NCBI GenBank assembly: GCA_905221605.1
Contig: CAJNDS010000129.1
Span: forward strand, 1 to 37,500
Direction: 5' to 3'
Source: Symbiodinium natans
Lineage: Eukaryota; Sar; Dinophyceae; Suessiales; Symbiodiniaceae
Length of the DNA: 37,500 bases
In this document: in pieces, positions 8,475 through 20,600 of the stretch
How positions within the stretch are numbered: position 1 is the first letter of the stretch
Layout: every line of letters starts with the position of its first letter
Notes under the pieces: generated by a model
Told to the model about the DNA's origin: nothing
The model's database searches: none
The model's input: only the letters and a program-made list of their open reading frames with translations
Position numbers and translations under genes: made by a program

Positions 8475-11400
8475 GTAAGCCCAGGCCCCACCGAGCGTGA
8501 GGTATCATGATAGCCCATGACCCGGACCCCTTTTTGCTATCCCGGCCAAACCTGCATCCCCCTAAATACCTGGATGTGTTGGGGGGGGGGGGGGCGAATT
8601 CCTACGAATTTGAAAGATCCTAAACTCTAAACCCTAAACCCTAAACCCCATACAAACCCTCCGTGACCGCAAGCTTGATGCCCAGGCTGGACTACTTACC
8701 TGTGGATGCCGGCATGCGCAAAGACCTGGAAGCCCCTGGGTTGAGGGACCTCAGGGCTCAGGTTTAGGGTTTAGGGTTTACGGTTTCAGGGTTCAGGGTT
8801 TAGGGTTTAGGGTTTGGGGTTTTGGGTTTAGGGGGTAGGGTTTAGGGTTTAGGGTTTAGTGTGTAGGGTTTAGGGTTTAGGGAAAAGGGTTTAGGCTTTT
8901 AGGGTTTTAGGGTTCAGGGAAAAGGGTTCAGGGTTTCGGGTGTAGGGTTTCGACTCTCAGGGCTTAGGGCTGACACAGGGTTTTGGCATGCCCTGATGAA
9001 CTGTATGACTTACCCTCAACCCTAAACCCTAACCCCTAAACCCTAAACCCGAAACTCTAAACCCTAAACCCTAAACCCTAAACTCTAAACCCTAAACCCT
9101 TCACACGCCTAGACTCCAGGCGCGCCGCGCTCAGCGCGAGGCCACGCGCGCAGCCCGGGAGGAGCGCCGCGCGAGGCCGGCAGGGGGTTTGAGGAGTTGA
9201 TGGTTTTTGGGCTTAGACCCTAAACCCTAAATCCTAAAGCCTAAACTCACTGCCCTGAACCCTAAACCCTTTCTGGGTTTTAGGGTTTGAGTAGAAGTCA
9301 GGGTGGGTCGTTCTGTGCAAGTTCATGGTCTGTAAGCTGAGGAAACTACGGCCTGACCTTCTTCCCCGTTTTTATTGGAACCCCCGAAGAGAGTGTCCCC
9401 AGTAGGGGGAAATCCCCATTTCAATCCTGCAAGTCTCTCGGAGGGTGCTAGTCTGTGTAGCGGTTCACCTTTGGTGTGGCAAGTGTCAAGGTCCAAAGCC
9501 TTCAGTAGGCTGCCTTTATGGAGGCGAAGCGTTCTTGCTGAAAGCTGCGGGCATCAATCACAGACCGAGCCTTTACCTCCATCAACCTGCTGCCATCATC
9601 AGCGTCTTGATATCGAGGGCTCCTCCCCTCCCATGTTCACCCCCCTGAACCCTTTGCGTCCTGGTTGTGCTCAGGAGGCAAGAAGCGAGAGATAAGAAAG
9701 AAAGGCCAGCGACCTTTGCTGCCAGAGTGACTCGGGTTGGTTTACGGTCTAGGCTTGCTGACTGTTGAGAGTGCTCTTGCTTGGGCCCCAGGTTGAGCAA
9801 AGAAGAAGTCTCTCTCAAGGACAGCCTTGCAAGTGTAGCGTTCCAGATTGGGAGCTTCGTGTGCAGCATCCGCATAATCTTTGGAATCACAGAAGGCAGC
9901 GCGATGTTTCAAGTCGCGAGCACGATAGTACGAGCAGCTGTCGAGAGTTGGAGGACGTGCTTGGCGGGGACTTCTTTGGAGCTGACGGAGTTGCGCCAGA
10001 CCTGGACTGAACAGAGTTAATTACTCTTACGTGGATTCAACACGCGTCCAGTGCACAGCCCGCCGTCATCTGTCACACTGTGCTTTTCAGAAAGTCTCAC
10101 GCCCTCTTTGGGAGATCTCGACAAGTCGACCGCCTTGCGCAGTGACTGAACAGTGTTGTCTGTGCGGCCTCTGACAGCCCAAATCTGCGGGTCTCAACCC
10201 AAGCAGAAAGCTGTCAGCGGCAGTCAGACACGGTACACCTGTCCAGCTTCACCAAGTCAAGGCTCGAGGTAAGAGCGAAAAAATGCCGTTCTCATTCATG
10301 AGTGTATTTCTCAACGTGCTTCTAGTACTACATGAAGATGTGGGAGCTTCCGAGACTAGGGGTACCTTATAGGGGTCCTGCAAATCCTACTATTTGAGTG
10401 TCTTTTTTGGGCTCCCTTCTATTCTTAAACCCCCATGTCGGGAAGCCCATTTCAAGCCCCAAGCTTGCCCAAAACCCAAAAACCTTTGGGCCCCACTGCA
10501 GGTCGATCCGGTTGGACGAATAATGGCAGAGTTCAGCGAAGACTGCGTTTACGAGGTGCCCTCCGCACATCCCTAAGGGTTAATAGGATTTAGGGTTAGG
10601 GTTTAGGGTTCAGGGTTCAGGGTTCAGGGTTCAGGGTTCAGGGTTTAGGGTTTAGGGTTTAGGGTTCAGGTTTCAGGGTTTAGTTCTCTACATACCTCCG
10701 TATTCTAACAAAAAACAGCCGGAAAGGATCTTTTGTTTAGAGTCTGCTCGCAGACCAACCTTGGAGCAATTGGCCGACCCTAAGCAATGAAGCCTAAACA
10801 CTACACCCTAAACCCTACACCCTAACCCCTAACCCCTAAGCCCTAACTCCTGACCCCTAAACCCCTAACCCCTAGACCCCTAGACCCCTAAACCCCTAAA
10901 CCCCGAAACCCCTAAACCCTAAACCCCTAAACCCTGAACCCTAAACCTAAACCTAAACCCTAAATTTTCCATGCATCGATGTTCCGCGAAGGACTTGTCA
11001 CGCGAGCAAGAAGCCTTCGTTGGCTTCGAGGAGGTGAAGAGGCATGTCGCAGTGCATGAAGCAACAAGGATCCAGAGTAAGCCCTTATTCGCCTTTTGGG
11101 GGGTTTAGGGTGTAGGGTTTAGGGCTTAGGGTTTAGGGTTTAGGGTTTAGGGCTACTAGGTTACTAGGACCCAGAGTAGGCCCTTACTACGTTTTTAAGT
11201 GCTGAGGTTCGCTTACAAGCCCCTTTAAACCCCAAAAGGGCACCCTTTTTTTCATTCCTGGCTTAGTCTTGGGTCTAGGCAAGGAGTGTTAGATGGTTGT
11301 AAGGCTTTGCAGTTGACCGGAAGAGTTAGGGTTGGGGAGGGGATGCCTGTGGGAACTCACTTGTTGCCTTTTAAAAGTAACAAAGCTGAGCTCACACGCG

Positions 11401-14400
11401 TCGTTTTAGCATCATGCTTCTCGCACCCTAGAAAAGTTACTGGACTTACGCGGATACTGCGTTGTCGAATTCAGGGAAAGATGCCTCACCAAGACTTTCT
11501 CCCGGCAATCTCGGTTCTTGGTTCCCGGGTTTTAAGCCTAATCCCTAAACCCTAAACCCTAAACCCTGAACCCAGGGGTGCCTCCTTGGGGTCCCTATGA
11601 CCCAGAGGGTCCATTTGTAGTGATATTAATGGACTTAGGTACCCAACAACCATACTGAATAAGGTTTAGGGTTTAGGGTTTAGGAGTTTAGGGTTTAGGT
11701 TTAGGGTTTAGGGTTACTAAATAAGGTTTTGGGGTACCTAATTCCATAATAGTACTACAAATGGACCCTCTGGGATATATGGGGATCCTACCATTTTGGA
11801 GATTTTTATTGGGGGTCCCCTATTTTTGTACACCTCCAAATGTTCAAGCTGAATCTTGCCCATATTCAGCCTGAATACTGGCAACCGCTGGATGGCCAAT
11901 ATTCAGGCTGAATATGGGCAATATTCAGCCCGAACATTTTCCAGGCAATCTTGCTCTTGGTTCCCAGGGTTAAATATTCAGGCTGAAAACTTCCCATGGG
12001 CAACATCCCGCCTGTTTTTTCGGATCTCTCTTGTGATGACCTGCCAGTAAGGATTCCCCCCACCACGAGCGAGGTTTCATGGGCGGCCTTTCCGTAAATC
12101 TTTCGGGGTCCGGATTTCGGTCATAGCGCTCACAAGTTCTTCTTTGTGTAAGCGCTTGCGCGTGCTGCCTCGGTAGCCGGGTGCCCAAGCCACGGGACGC
12201 GCACGTCAGCGGCCCAAACAGCAAACCCTAAACCCGAATTATAAACCCTATGAAACCCTATAAACCCTATCAACCCTATCAACCCTATAAACCCTATAAA
12301 CCCCAAAAACCCTATAAGCCCTAAACCCTTAACCTCAAGACTTCAAGACTTTCCAGTCCGCACGGCCGAGGCTGCAGATACGGAAAGCGACCGCGGGTCG
12401 AGGAGAAAGACGCCGGAGAGCGGCCGACCCGTAAGCGGGTTTAGGGCAAGTTTAGGGTTTAGGGAGTTTAGGGTTCAGGGTTTAGGGTTTATAGATTTAG
12501 TTTTTTTGTGTAAGCGCTTGCGCGTGCACCCTCGGTAGCCGGTCGCCCCAAGCCACGGGACGCGCACGTCGGCGGTCCAAACAGCGACCCCAAAACCCAA
12601 AACCCTCAACCCTAAATCCTAAACCCTATTAAACCCGAAACCCTAAACCACAAGACTTTCCAGTCCGCACGGCCGAGGCTGCAGATACGGAAAGCGACCG
12701 CGGGTCGAGGAGAAAAGATGCCGGAGAGCGGCCGACCCGTAAGCGGGTGTAGGGTTTAGGGTTAAGGGTTTAGGGTTCAGGGTTTATAGGGTTTGGGGTT
12801 TAGTTTGTTTTGTGTAAGCGCTTGCGCGTGCTCCGTCGGTAGCCCGCAGTATTCATGGTCGGCTTGTTCCAATCCAAACGCTTCTCTATAGGACCCAAAG
12901 TAGGCCCTTATTCCGTTTCTTTAGGGTTTAGTTAGGTTCCCTGATAAGCCCCCCTTTTCATTCCTTGGTTACTCCTGGGTCTAGTTCTCGGCAAGGGGCG
13001 GAGGCGAATTTTGGATGATGGTCTTGGGTGTTGGGCAAGGGTTTGCCTAGTAGTGGTTGGCGAGCGGTTGGCTATTCGCACATGTCGACTCCCAACCCAG
13101 CCCATAGAATGCCTAGCAGAAGCATTATCCTTTTTTCCTTTCTTGGGGTTGTAGGCTCCCTCATAGGCACCTTTTTTTCTAGAAAAGAGGCAGATTATCC
13201 CTATCCTCATTCCCTTGGTTTAGAGTTCATGGGTTCCCTTATAGGCCCCTTTCTCTGCAAAGGGCGCCGGGCGCCCTTGTTGTACTCGGCAGGTATCAAC
13301 AGGAGACAAAGGAGAGCACGCCGGACAACCTGAGGCGGGGTTCAGGGCTTCGTGCCTTGGACTTCCCTTGTGGTGAGCTGTAGGGCCAAATGGGGAGTAG
13401 GGTTTAGAGCTTAGGGTTTAGGGTTTAGGGGGTAAACCCTACACCCTTAAATGAGTTTCTCTTTACGCCCTAGATGCCCGAGCCCAAGCAGAACTGAGCC
13501 CACTCGCAGTCACGTGCAGGTTCTTCCTGGATGAGATCACCGAGGGTGACAAGGCAGCTACGCGGCCGGCTTGACTCAAGATACTCACTTTGCACCTGCA
13601 CGGGCCTGGTGTTATGTTTGCATGGCTCAAGTTCACCATAGCCCCCTCTATGGGTCAGCTGGGAATTTTGGGACCTTTCCTTGGTGCTCGAAATAGAGTA
13701 GAGGAAGGCCATGTCATGTCCCCTGACAATCCCCGCATTAAGCATGATACAAACTACCCCAAATATACATTCGAATAAGGAAATTTCTTATGTTAGGCTC
13801 TGAACTCTTAAACGGCTGGGAGGCATGCACAGTTCTCTGGCACGTGGAGGCTCGCCGGCGCCGCGCAGTTTTCTTTGGACAGCACCTGCAACAATATGAA
13901 TCCGAAGCCCTGAACTCTAAATTCAAATTCCAACCGTCACAAACCCTGCTACAGCCGACATGGTGCCAGTTCAACTCCCGCCTGTCTCCGCGTGGAGTCA
14001 GCTTCTATGAGTTGAACGAGGAGGGCAAGGCGCAAAGTCTCCCAAGCCCAAACCTAGTGACCCAGGTGCTTTTCATCGTCCTTGTAGGGTCGAGCTTACA
14101 TGGGCGTCCCGTCATGGAAACGGTTTTGGGCGTAATTAGGGCCATCTCAATGTGATTGTGAGGATGCCTCGTTCCAAGAGGGTTTGGGTTTAGGGTTTAG
14201 GGTGTAGGGTGTAGGGTTTAGGGTTTAGGGTTTATAGGGTTTAGGGTTTAGGGTTTAGGGTGTAGGGTTTAGGGTTAGGGTTTAGGGTTTAGCAACTTGG
14301 TGAACTCAGCCGATCGTCTTGTTGACAGTTCGCAGTGTGGACAAAACCAGCCCGAAAATCGCTTTTTCCTTCACGGTCCTTATAAACTTACAGATCCGAA

Positions 14401-17400
14401 CATGGCTCATGGTAGCATAGATTGCCGTTGCTAGGCTGCATTCGCTCCTCAAGGCATTGAGGTGGACTGTGTTTAGGTGTTGTAGTTTTGGGAGGGTGGC
14501 CTAGACGTAAGCCTTATAAGGTCTTTAAAGGCCAGAAACCCCAACCTTCATTTCATTACAAGATGCAGATGCCGGGTTTAGGGTTTAGGGTTTAGGGTTT
14601 AGGGTGTACGTGGCAGGTATGCTTTGTCCGAGCTGCCTACGATATCAACTTCTGAGCGACAGAAGCGGTGTAGCGGGGGATGGATTTGGTATGGCAGGGG
14701 GCCTGGATTCGAGACTGCGCTATGTAGGGGATCATGGCCGGATAGCCAACTCGAAAGTAATTCACAGGATTCACAACACCCTAAACCCTAAACCCTATAT
14801 CCTAAACCCTAAACCCTAAAGCCTAAACCCTAAACCCTAAAACCCTAAACCCGAAACCCTAAAGGTTGCTAGCAGGCCTCTGCCCAGGTTCCGCGCAGCA
14901 AAGATTCTCCGGTTTTTCAGGTGTCTCACTTGTACAAAGACTGCAGAGGCATAGCAAAACGCACGCGCGGCAGGTTTGTAGGGTTTAGGGTTTAGGGTTT
15001 AGGGTTTAGGGTTTAGGGTTTAGGGTTTAGGGTTTAGGGTTTAGGGTTTAGGGTTTAGGGTGGAGGGTGGAGGGTGTAGGGTGTAGGGTGTAGGGTGTAT
15101 AAGGGTTTATAAGGGTTTATAAGGGTTTATAAGGGATTATAAGGGATTATAAGGGTTTAGGGTTTAGGGTTTAGGGGCAACGCCGTACTGGAGGCATTGT
15201 CCGATGCAGAATACATTCAAGCCCCTGTCCGGTGAACATTTCGGAGACATCCACGGCAAGGCTCCTGCATTCTGACCCTAAACCCTCTTACCTATGGGGG
15301 TTTACGAAAATAGGGGACCCGCAATATGGACCCCCAAATAGAGGGATTCCCTTTTCGTAGGGACCCCAGTAAGGCACGCCCGAATATCCGAAACCCCACA
15401 AACCTGAAACTCCTTCTTGCGCATAGGCGCACCTTCTCCAAAGTGAAAGAGGGTTGGCTATGCCCAAGGCTTCTCACCCACGTAGACGCTCTGTTCCTAG
15501 AGGCTTCCGCTTGCGCCACCGTTGGTAGTATGTCTAAAGGCCACAATCCAAGGCAGAAGCCCCGTTTTCCCACTGATCCCTGTTCGTTCGCCGTTACTAG
15601 GGAATCTGTTTTAGTTCCCTTTCTTCCACTTACTTGTATGCTTACATTCGGCGGGTTCACTTTTGTCTGACTTAATGCTACTAGTAGGAAGTGTTCAAGA
15701 CACCAGGTGTTAATTTGCCCCATAGGCACACCGCCTTATTGGGCATACGCATACTGTGGCCTTGGGTGTAAGAGACTGGGTGGATAGACTAAACTTCGTA
15801 TTTTCTTAATGTACTGGGATTCTTTGTTCAGGGCCTACTGGGAATGGATAGATCAAACTTTGTATGTTTCATAATGTTATGGGCTTCTCTGGGCGGGTGG
15901 GTATGTTCCCGCGGGCTTTGAAAAGCTTCTCTAGTGCAAGCTAGAACATGAGATGCTGGACCTAAACTAAACCCTAAACCCTATAGACCCTATAGACCCT
16001 ATAGACCTTATAGACCCTATAGACCCTATAGACCCTGTAGACCCTGTAGACCCGAAACCCTGAATGACCCGAGTCCGATCCAGCATTATGTTGCCCATTG
16101 CCCATTGCCGCCGACTTTTGCTCCTCAGTTGGGCGCGGCTAAAATTGCCGCCCCTTGCAGCAGGCCAGGTGGTCGTGTAAGCTGACAGGGTTTAGGAATT
16201 TAGGAATTAGGGTTTTGGGGTTGTTTATGTTGTTTAGGGTTTAGGGTATAGGGACGCACGTCATCTTGCCACTAGTCATGGTACCTCTGGTATCCTCTGG
16301 TGCATGTTTTGATTTAGTCACTAAACCCTAAACCCTAAACCCTAAACACTAAACCCTAAACCCAAAACCCGATAAACCCATGTCGCTTGCCAGATACTGG
16401 GAAGTCCGTTAAACGGAGTCGGAGTCCCGTTTCTGAGACGTGACAGATCCCGGCCATGATGCTGGGACATGTTGGGCAAGCTTGGAGGGGTTTAGGGTTT
16501 AGGGTTCAGGGTTTAGGGTTTAGGGTTTAGGGTTTAGGGTTTAGGGTTTAGGGTTTAGGGTTTAGGGTTTAGGGCAGTTCAGGGTTTAGGGCAGTTAAGG
16601 GTTTGGGGTTTAGGGTTTTGGATCTAGGTCTCTTTGTCGTCACATGTGTGTCACGCAGGCTGTTTATGGTCTCCTTTAAACAACTACCTCGGTCTCTTCC
16701 TGAGACGGTGTCTGCTTACGGGAAGACTTAGGGCCTTGAGCTGAGGGTTTTTGGGTCTTCTAGGGTGCAGGAGTGTGTGTAGATATGTTTGTATACACAT
16801 GACATAAGCAAATCTATGAAATAGGAAAATACAGATAAGATGCATATAGAATGCAACGTCGCGCTGCGCACTTACATCCTGCGAGGTACCATGGAGTAAC
16901 CCTGCCTATTTCCTTTTCTGGCTGCCAAAAAGGCACAAACAAGGGTATTGCAATTGAGCGTAAACCCTAAATCCTAAACCTTTTCACCCTAAAACCCTAA
17001 ACCCCAAAACCCTAAAACCCTACAACCCTACAACCCTAAAACCCTAAAACCCTAAAGCCCTAAAACCCTGAGACCCTGAAACCCTGAAACCCTGCAACCC
17101 TAAAACCCCAAAACCCTAAAACCCTAAAACCCTAAAACCCTAAAACCCTAAAACCCTAAAACCCTAAACCCTAAACACTAAATTAAGCCCCCTAATGCCC
17201 TGAGCTTAGGAATTCCGTGGCGACCGTCGCCACCGGGCTCCGGCCCCCCACCCACGTGCCAAAGCTGCTCCCCACAAGGCTTCGGAATGGCTTTTGTTTG
17301 CATGGCTGAGAGTTTAGGGTTTAGGGTTTAGGGTTTAGGGTTTAGGGCTTATGGCTTAAGGTTTAGGGTGTAGGGTTTAGGGTGGACCCTAAATGCTTAG

Positions 17401-17625
17401 CCGTAGTTGGGCCAGAAATATACAGATTTGTCGCCCATGCCCACGAAATGTCAGCAGAGCAAGTCATCCCAGTCTCTTTAGACTTTCTGGGCAGAGAACG
17501 TGGGCGTACTGGTGAAGCTCATGGTTGAAAAGTCGGGGCGGTTCAAGGCGCCCAAGCCACATGAAGTTGCCATGAGAAATATGGGTTTATATGTAAACAC
17601 ATAAACTAGCGTGTATGCGTGTGTG

Positions 17626-17680
<55 letters not shown>

Positions 17681-20600
17681 GTATATCTCTACCTCCCCAA
17701 CTTCCTTATAAGAATTCTTGTGAGCTAATCTGGGCAATCTGGGTGTCCAGGCAAGGTTTAGTACTCCGCCCTCCCCCCCTACCCGGCCTCCCCCCCCCCA
17801 CCCCCACCTACTCCCCACTCCCCCATACCTACAACCCCGGATCAAGAGTTTCAGGTTTAAGGGAAGGGTTTTGGGGTTTTGGGTTTAGGGTGCTCGAATA
17901 TGTAGCAGCACCTGGTACATGCCTCGAATCCTCGGACCACATGCACATTCCCAGTGTGATCATATAGCCCCAAACCCCTATAATTAAGGGCTTATAGGGC
18001 TCAGGGTCCTTGAGGGTTCATTTTTTCCTTGAATATCCCTAAACCCTAGACCCTAGACCCTAAACCCTAAACCCTAAACCCTAAACCCCCCTACCCCCTC
18101 AACCCCCGAAGCTGAGACACCGCAGGATGGGAGTGACGGAGCGGTCGCGGCGGGCACGCGCGGCTCTTTGGTTCTACGGCAGCTCCATCTTTCTGGCCCT
18201 GGGGCGCCCTGGTTGGTTTAGGGTTTGGGGTTTGGGGTTTGGGGTTTGGGGTTTGGGGTTTAGGGTTTAGGGTTTAGGGTTTCTGGCCCTGGGGCGCCCT
18301 GGTTGGTTTAGGGTTTGGGGTTTGGGGTTTAGGGTTTAGGGTTTAGGGTTTAGGGTTTCTGGCCCTGGGGCGCCCTGGTTTCGGGTTCAAGGGCTTAGGG
18401 GTTTAGGGTTCAGGGGTTTAGGGTTTAGGGTTTTTGGGTTAGGGGCTTAAGAACCCCCCCACAAAAAGATATACTTCCTGATAAGGGTAATGTAGGGATT
18501 ATCATTTTTTGTCCTTTTGGGGGTTCTTAGGCAAATAGTAGCTTAGGAGTTTAAGGGGCTTAGGTGTTTAGGGCTTCGGGGTTTAGGGTTTATCGGATTT
18601 TGGGGTTTAGGGTTCAGGGGTTTAGGGTTTGGCTTTAGGGCTCAGGGTTGAGGGGTTTAGGGTTATAGGGTTTAGGGTTTTAGGCTTAGGGTTCAGGGGC
18701 TTAGGGTTTAGGCTCAGGGTTCAGGGGTTATCCTTGGGAGCATTGCGGGAGTTTCAGCCTCAGTGTTTGTTTTGGCAGCTCTGGAAGGAAGTGCCCAATC
18801 GAGCTGCAAGTTCGGGGAGTTAGGTTAGCTGTGTGCTTGGGTTACACTGGTTTTTGTTTCCTCTCTCTCTCTCTCTCGCTACTCTTTTTGCTAGAGTAGC
18901 TTTACTTTGCATTTGCTTCAACAGACGTAAGCATGGCGTCAGGACGGCGTTAGGACGTGCTGTGGTATTGATGTGACCTTCCCGTCACCGAAAAAAGGGC
19001 GCGAGGCAGGAAAACCGATCGCGCTTTCTGCTAAGGCTCTCAAGCCCTTCCGGCCTAACAGGCTATAGACCTGCAAAGCCTCCCCACGCCCTCCCCAGCG
19101 CTGCAAGAAAAGCAGCCCGCACAAAGAAGTCCTTGCACACCAGTCTATGAAGTCTAAACCCGTGCATCTTGAGTATTTTGGCTAGGAGGGTATCCTATTA
19201 TCCGAAACCCCCATTTGCCCACGAAGGTGTCTTCAAATCCGCAGCATGTGCTCGAAGAAGGCAAAGGCCCCAGCCAGAAGGGCAATAAGGCCTGAAATCA
19301 AGGAGGAGCGGGCGTGGTGAAGACGGATTAGGAAGTTTAGGTTTCGGGTTCATAGGTTGGGATGTTCCCCCTTACACTACCAGTCCTTATTTGAGATTAT
19401 GTATAAAAGGGGGCATTATAATCTCCATTAAGGACTGTTACTTTAAGGGGGAACATCCCAGTTTATAGGGTTTAGGAGAGTTCGATTCTAGAGGAGCCTT
19501 TTCCGGGGTTGGGCTGGCAGTGGCGGAGGTCTGCCCTGAAACGCAATACCCCCGGCTCACAACCGAAAACTATAAGCCATGAACGGGACCGCCCTTTAAG
19601 GTCCAGCAGCGAAAAGGGTTAGGGTTTTAGGGTTTCGGGTTTAGGGTTTAGGGTTTAGGGTTTAGGGTTTAAAATTTAGGGTATTTAGGGCCTGAAGCAA
19701 CCCTGCCACCAGGACGAGCAGCCCCTTGTTCAGGATGCAGAATCGGAGCAAGAGGCAGATGGAGGCTCCTTCCCCACGAAAGAGCCCCTAAACGGTTTAG
19801 GGTTTAGGGTTTAGGGCGGTTTAGGGTTTAGGGTTTCGGGTTTAGGGTTTAGGGTTTAGGGTTTAGGGTTTAGGGTTTAGGGTTTAGGGTGCCCACAAAA
19901 CAGAGCCCCTACTTGGAGGTCCATGGTACTGATTAACCAATTCTAACTGTAATAAGAACTGTACTTAGAACCACATTAGGGCACTTAAGGGGCTTGTAAG
20001 TAGATTATAAGTACAGGTTTAATTGGTTAATAAGTACCAAGAACCTCCACGTAAACCCTTAGAGCGCAGGGCAGAAGATAGGAGAAGCAGTAGAATTGCC
20101 AAGAGTTCGATGAAAACATGCAATGCTGTAAGCAAAATGAAGAGACACCTAAAGATGGACAAGATAATAAATGAGAAGATGTCCACAAGAAGGAGAATTA
20201 ATCCGAGCTTCTGTTTAATTGGTGGGGGCCCCCCCCCCCCCCTCCACAATAAGGAATGCAGGGTTCCGCAATAGTTGGACCATGGCCCTGTATTGATTCT
20301 CTATTAAAAACAATAGGCTGCAGATCCCTGAGGTGCTGTAGCTTCGCGTCTCCGCAAGCAAAACAAGAAGCCTGCCGACAGATTTTTGAACCCCCCAAAA
20401 AAAATTCCTTTAAATGTGGGGGGTTTGTCCCATACGAAATCCACCCTAATGGAAAGTAGTCTTCCGGCGGGCTTCCGGCCAAAAAAAATTCTTTAAATGT
20501 GGGGGTATTAATTAAACTGATGCTCGGATTAACACAGAAACTAGAACCCCCCAAAAAAAAACAAACAAACAGCAAGGATTACTAGGACGACAAAGCTTTA

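Larger units (their letters stand above)
12145..12850 (+). repeat. tandem duplication of a B-A exon-like pair with telomere arrays between
   Basis: Unit B starts at 12145, 12507 and 12811; unit A at 12348 and 12655. The period is about 305 bp for the later copies. Each unit is separated by degenerate CCCTAAA or TTTAGGG repeats, so recombination between arrays may have caused the duplication. Confidence 0.8.

Noticed and set aside
13590-13778. 62-residue frame inside intron 17
   Set aside because: Exons 17 and 18 join in phase without it; it has no fitting acceptor and donor.
15390-15670. Coding exon in intron 22
   Set aside because: Long frame but poor composition, and exons 22 and 23 join in phase without it.
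18939-19124. 61-residue - strand frame
   Set aside because: It is opposite exon 32; all other coding is on the + strand and the + strand phases fit.
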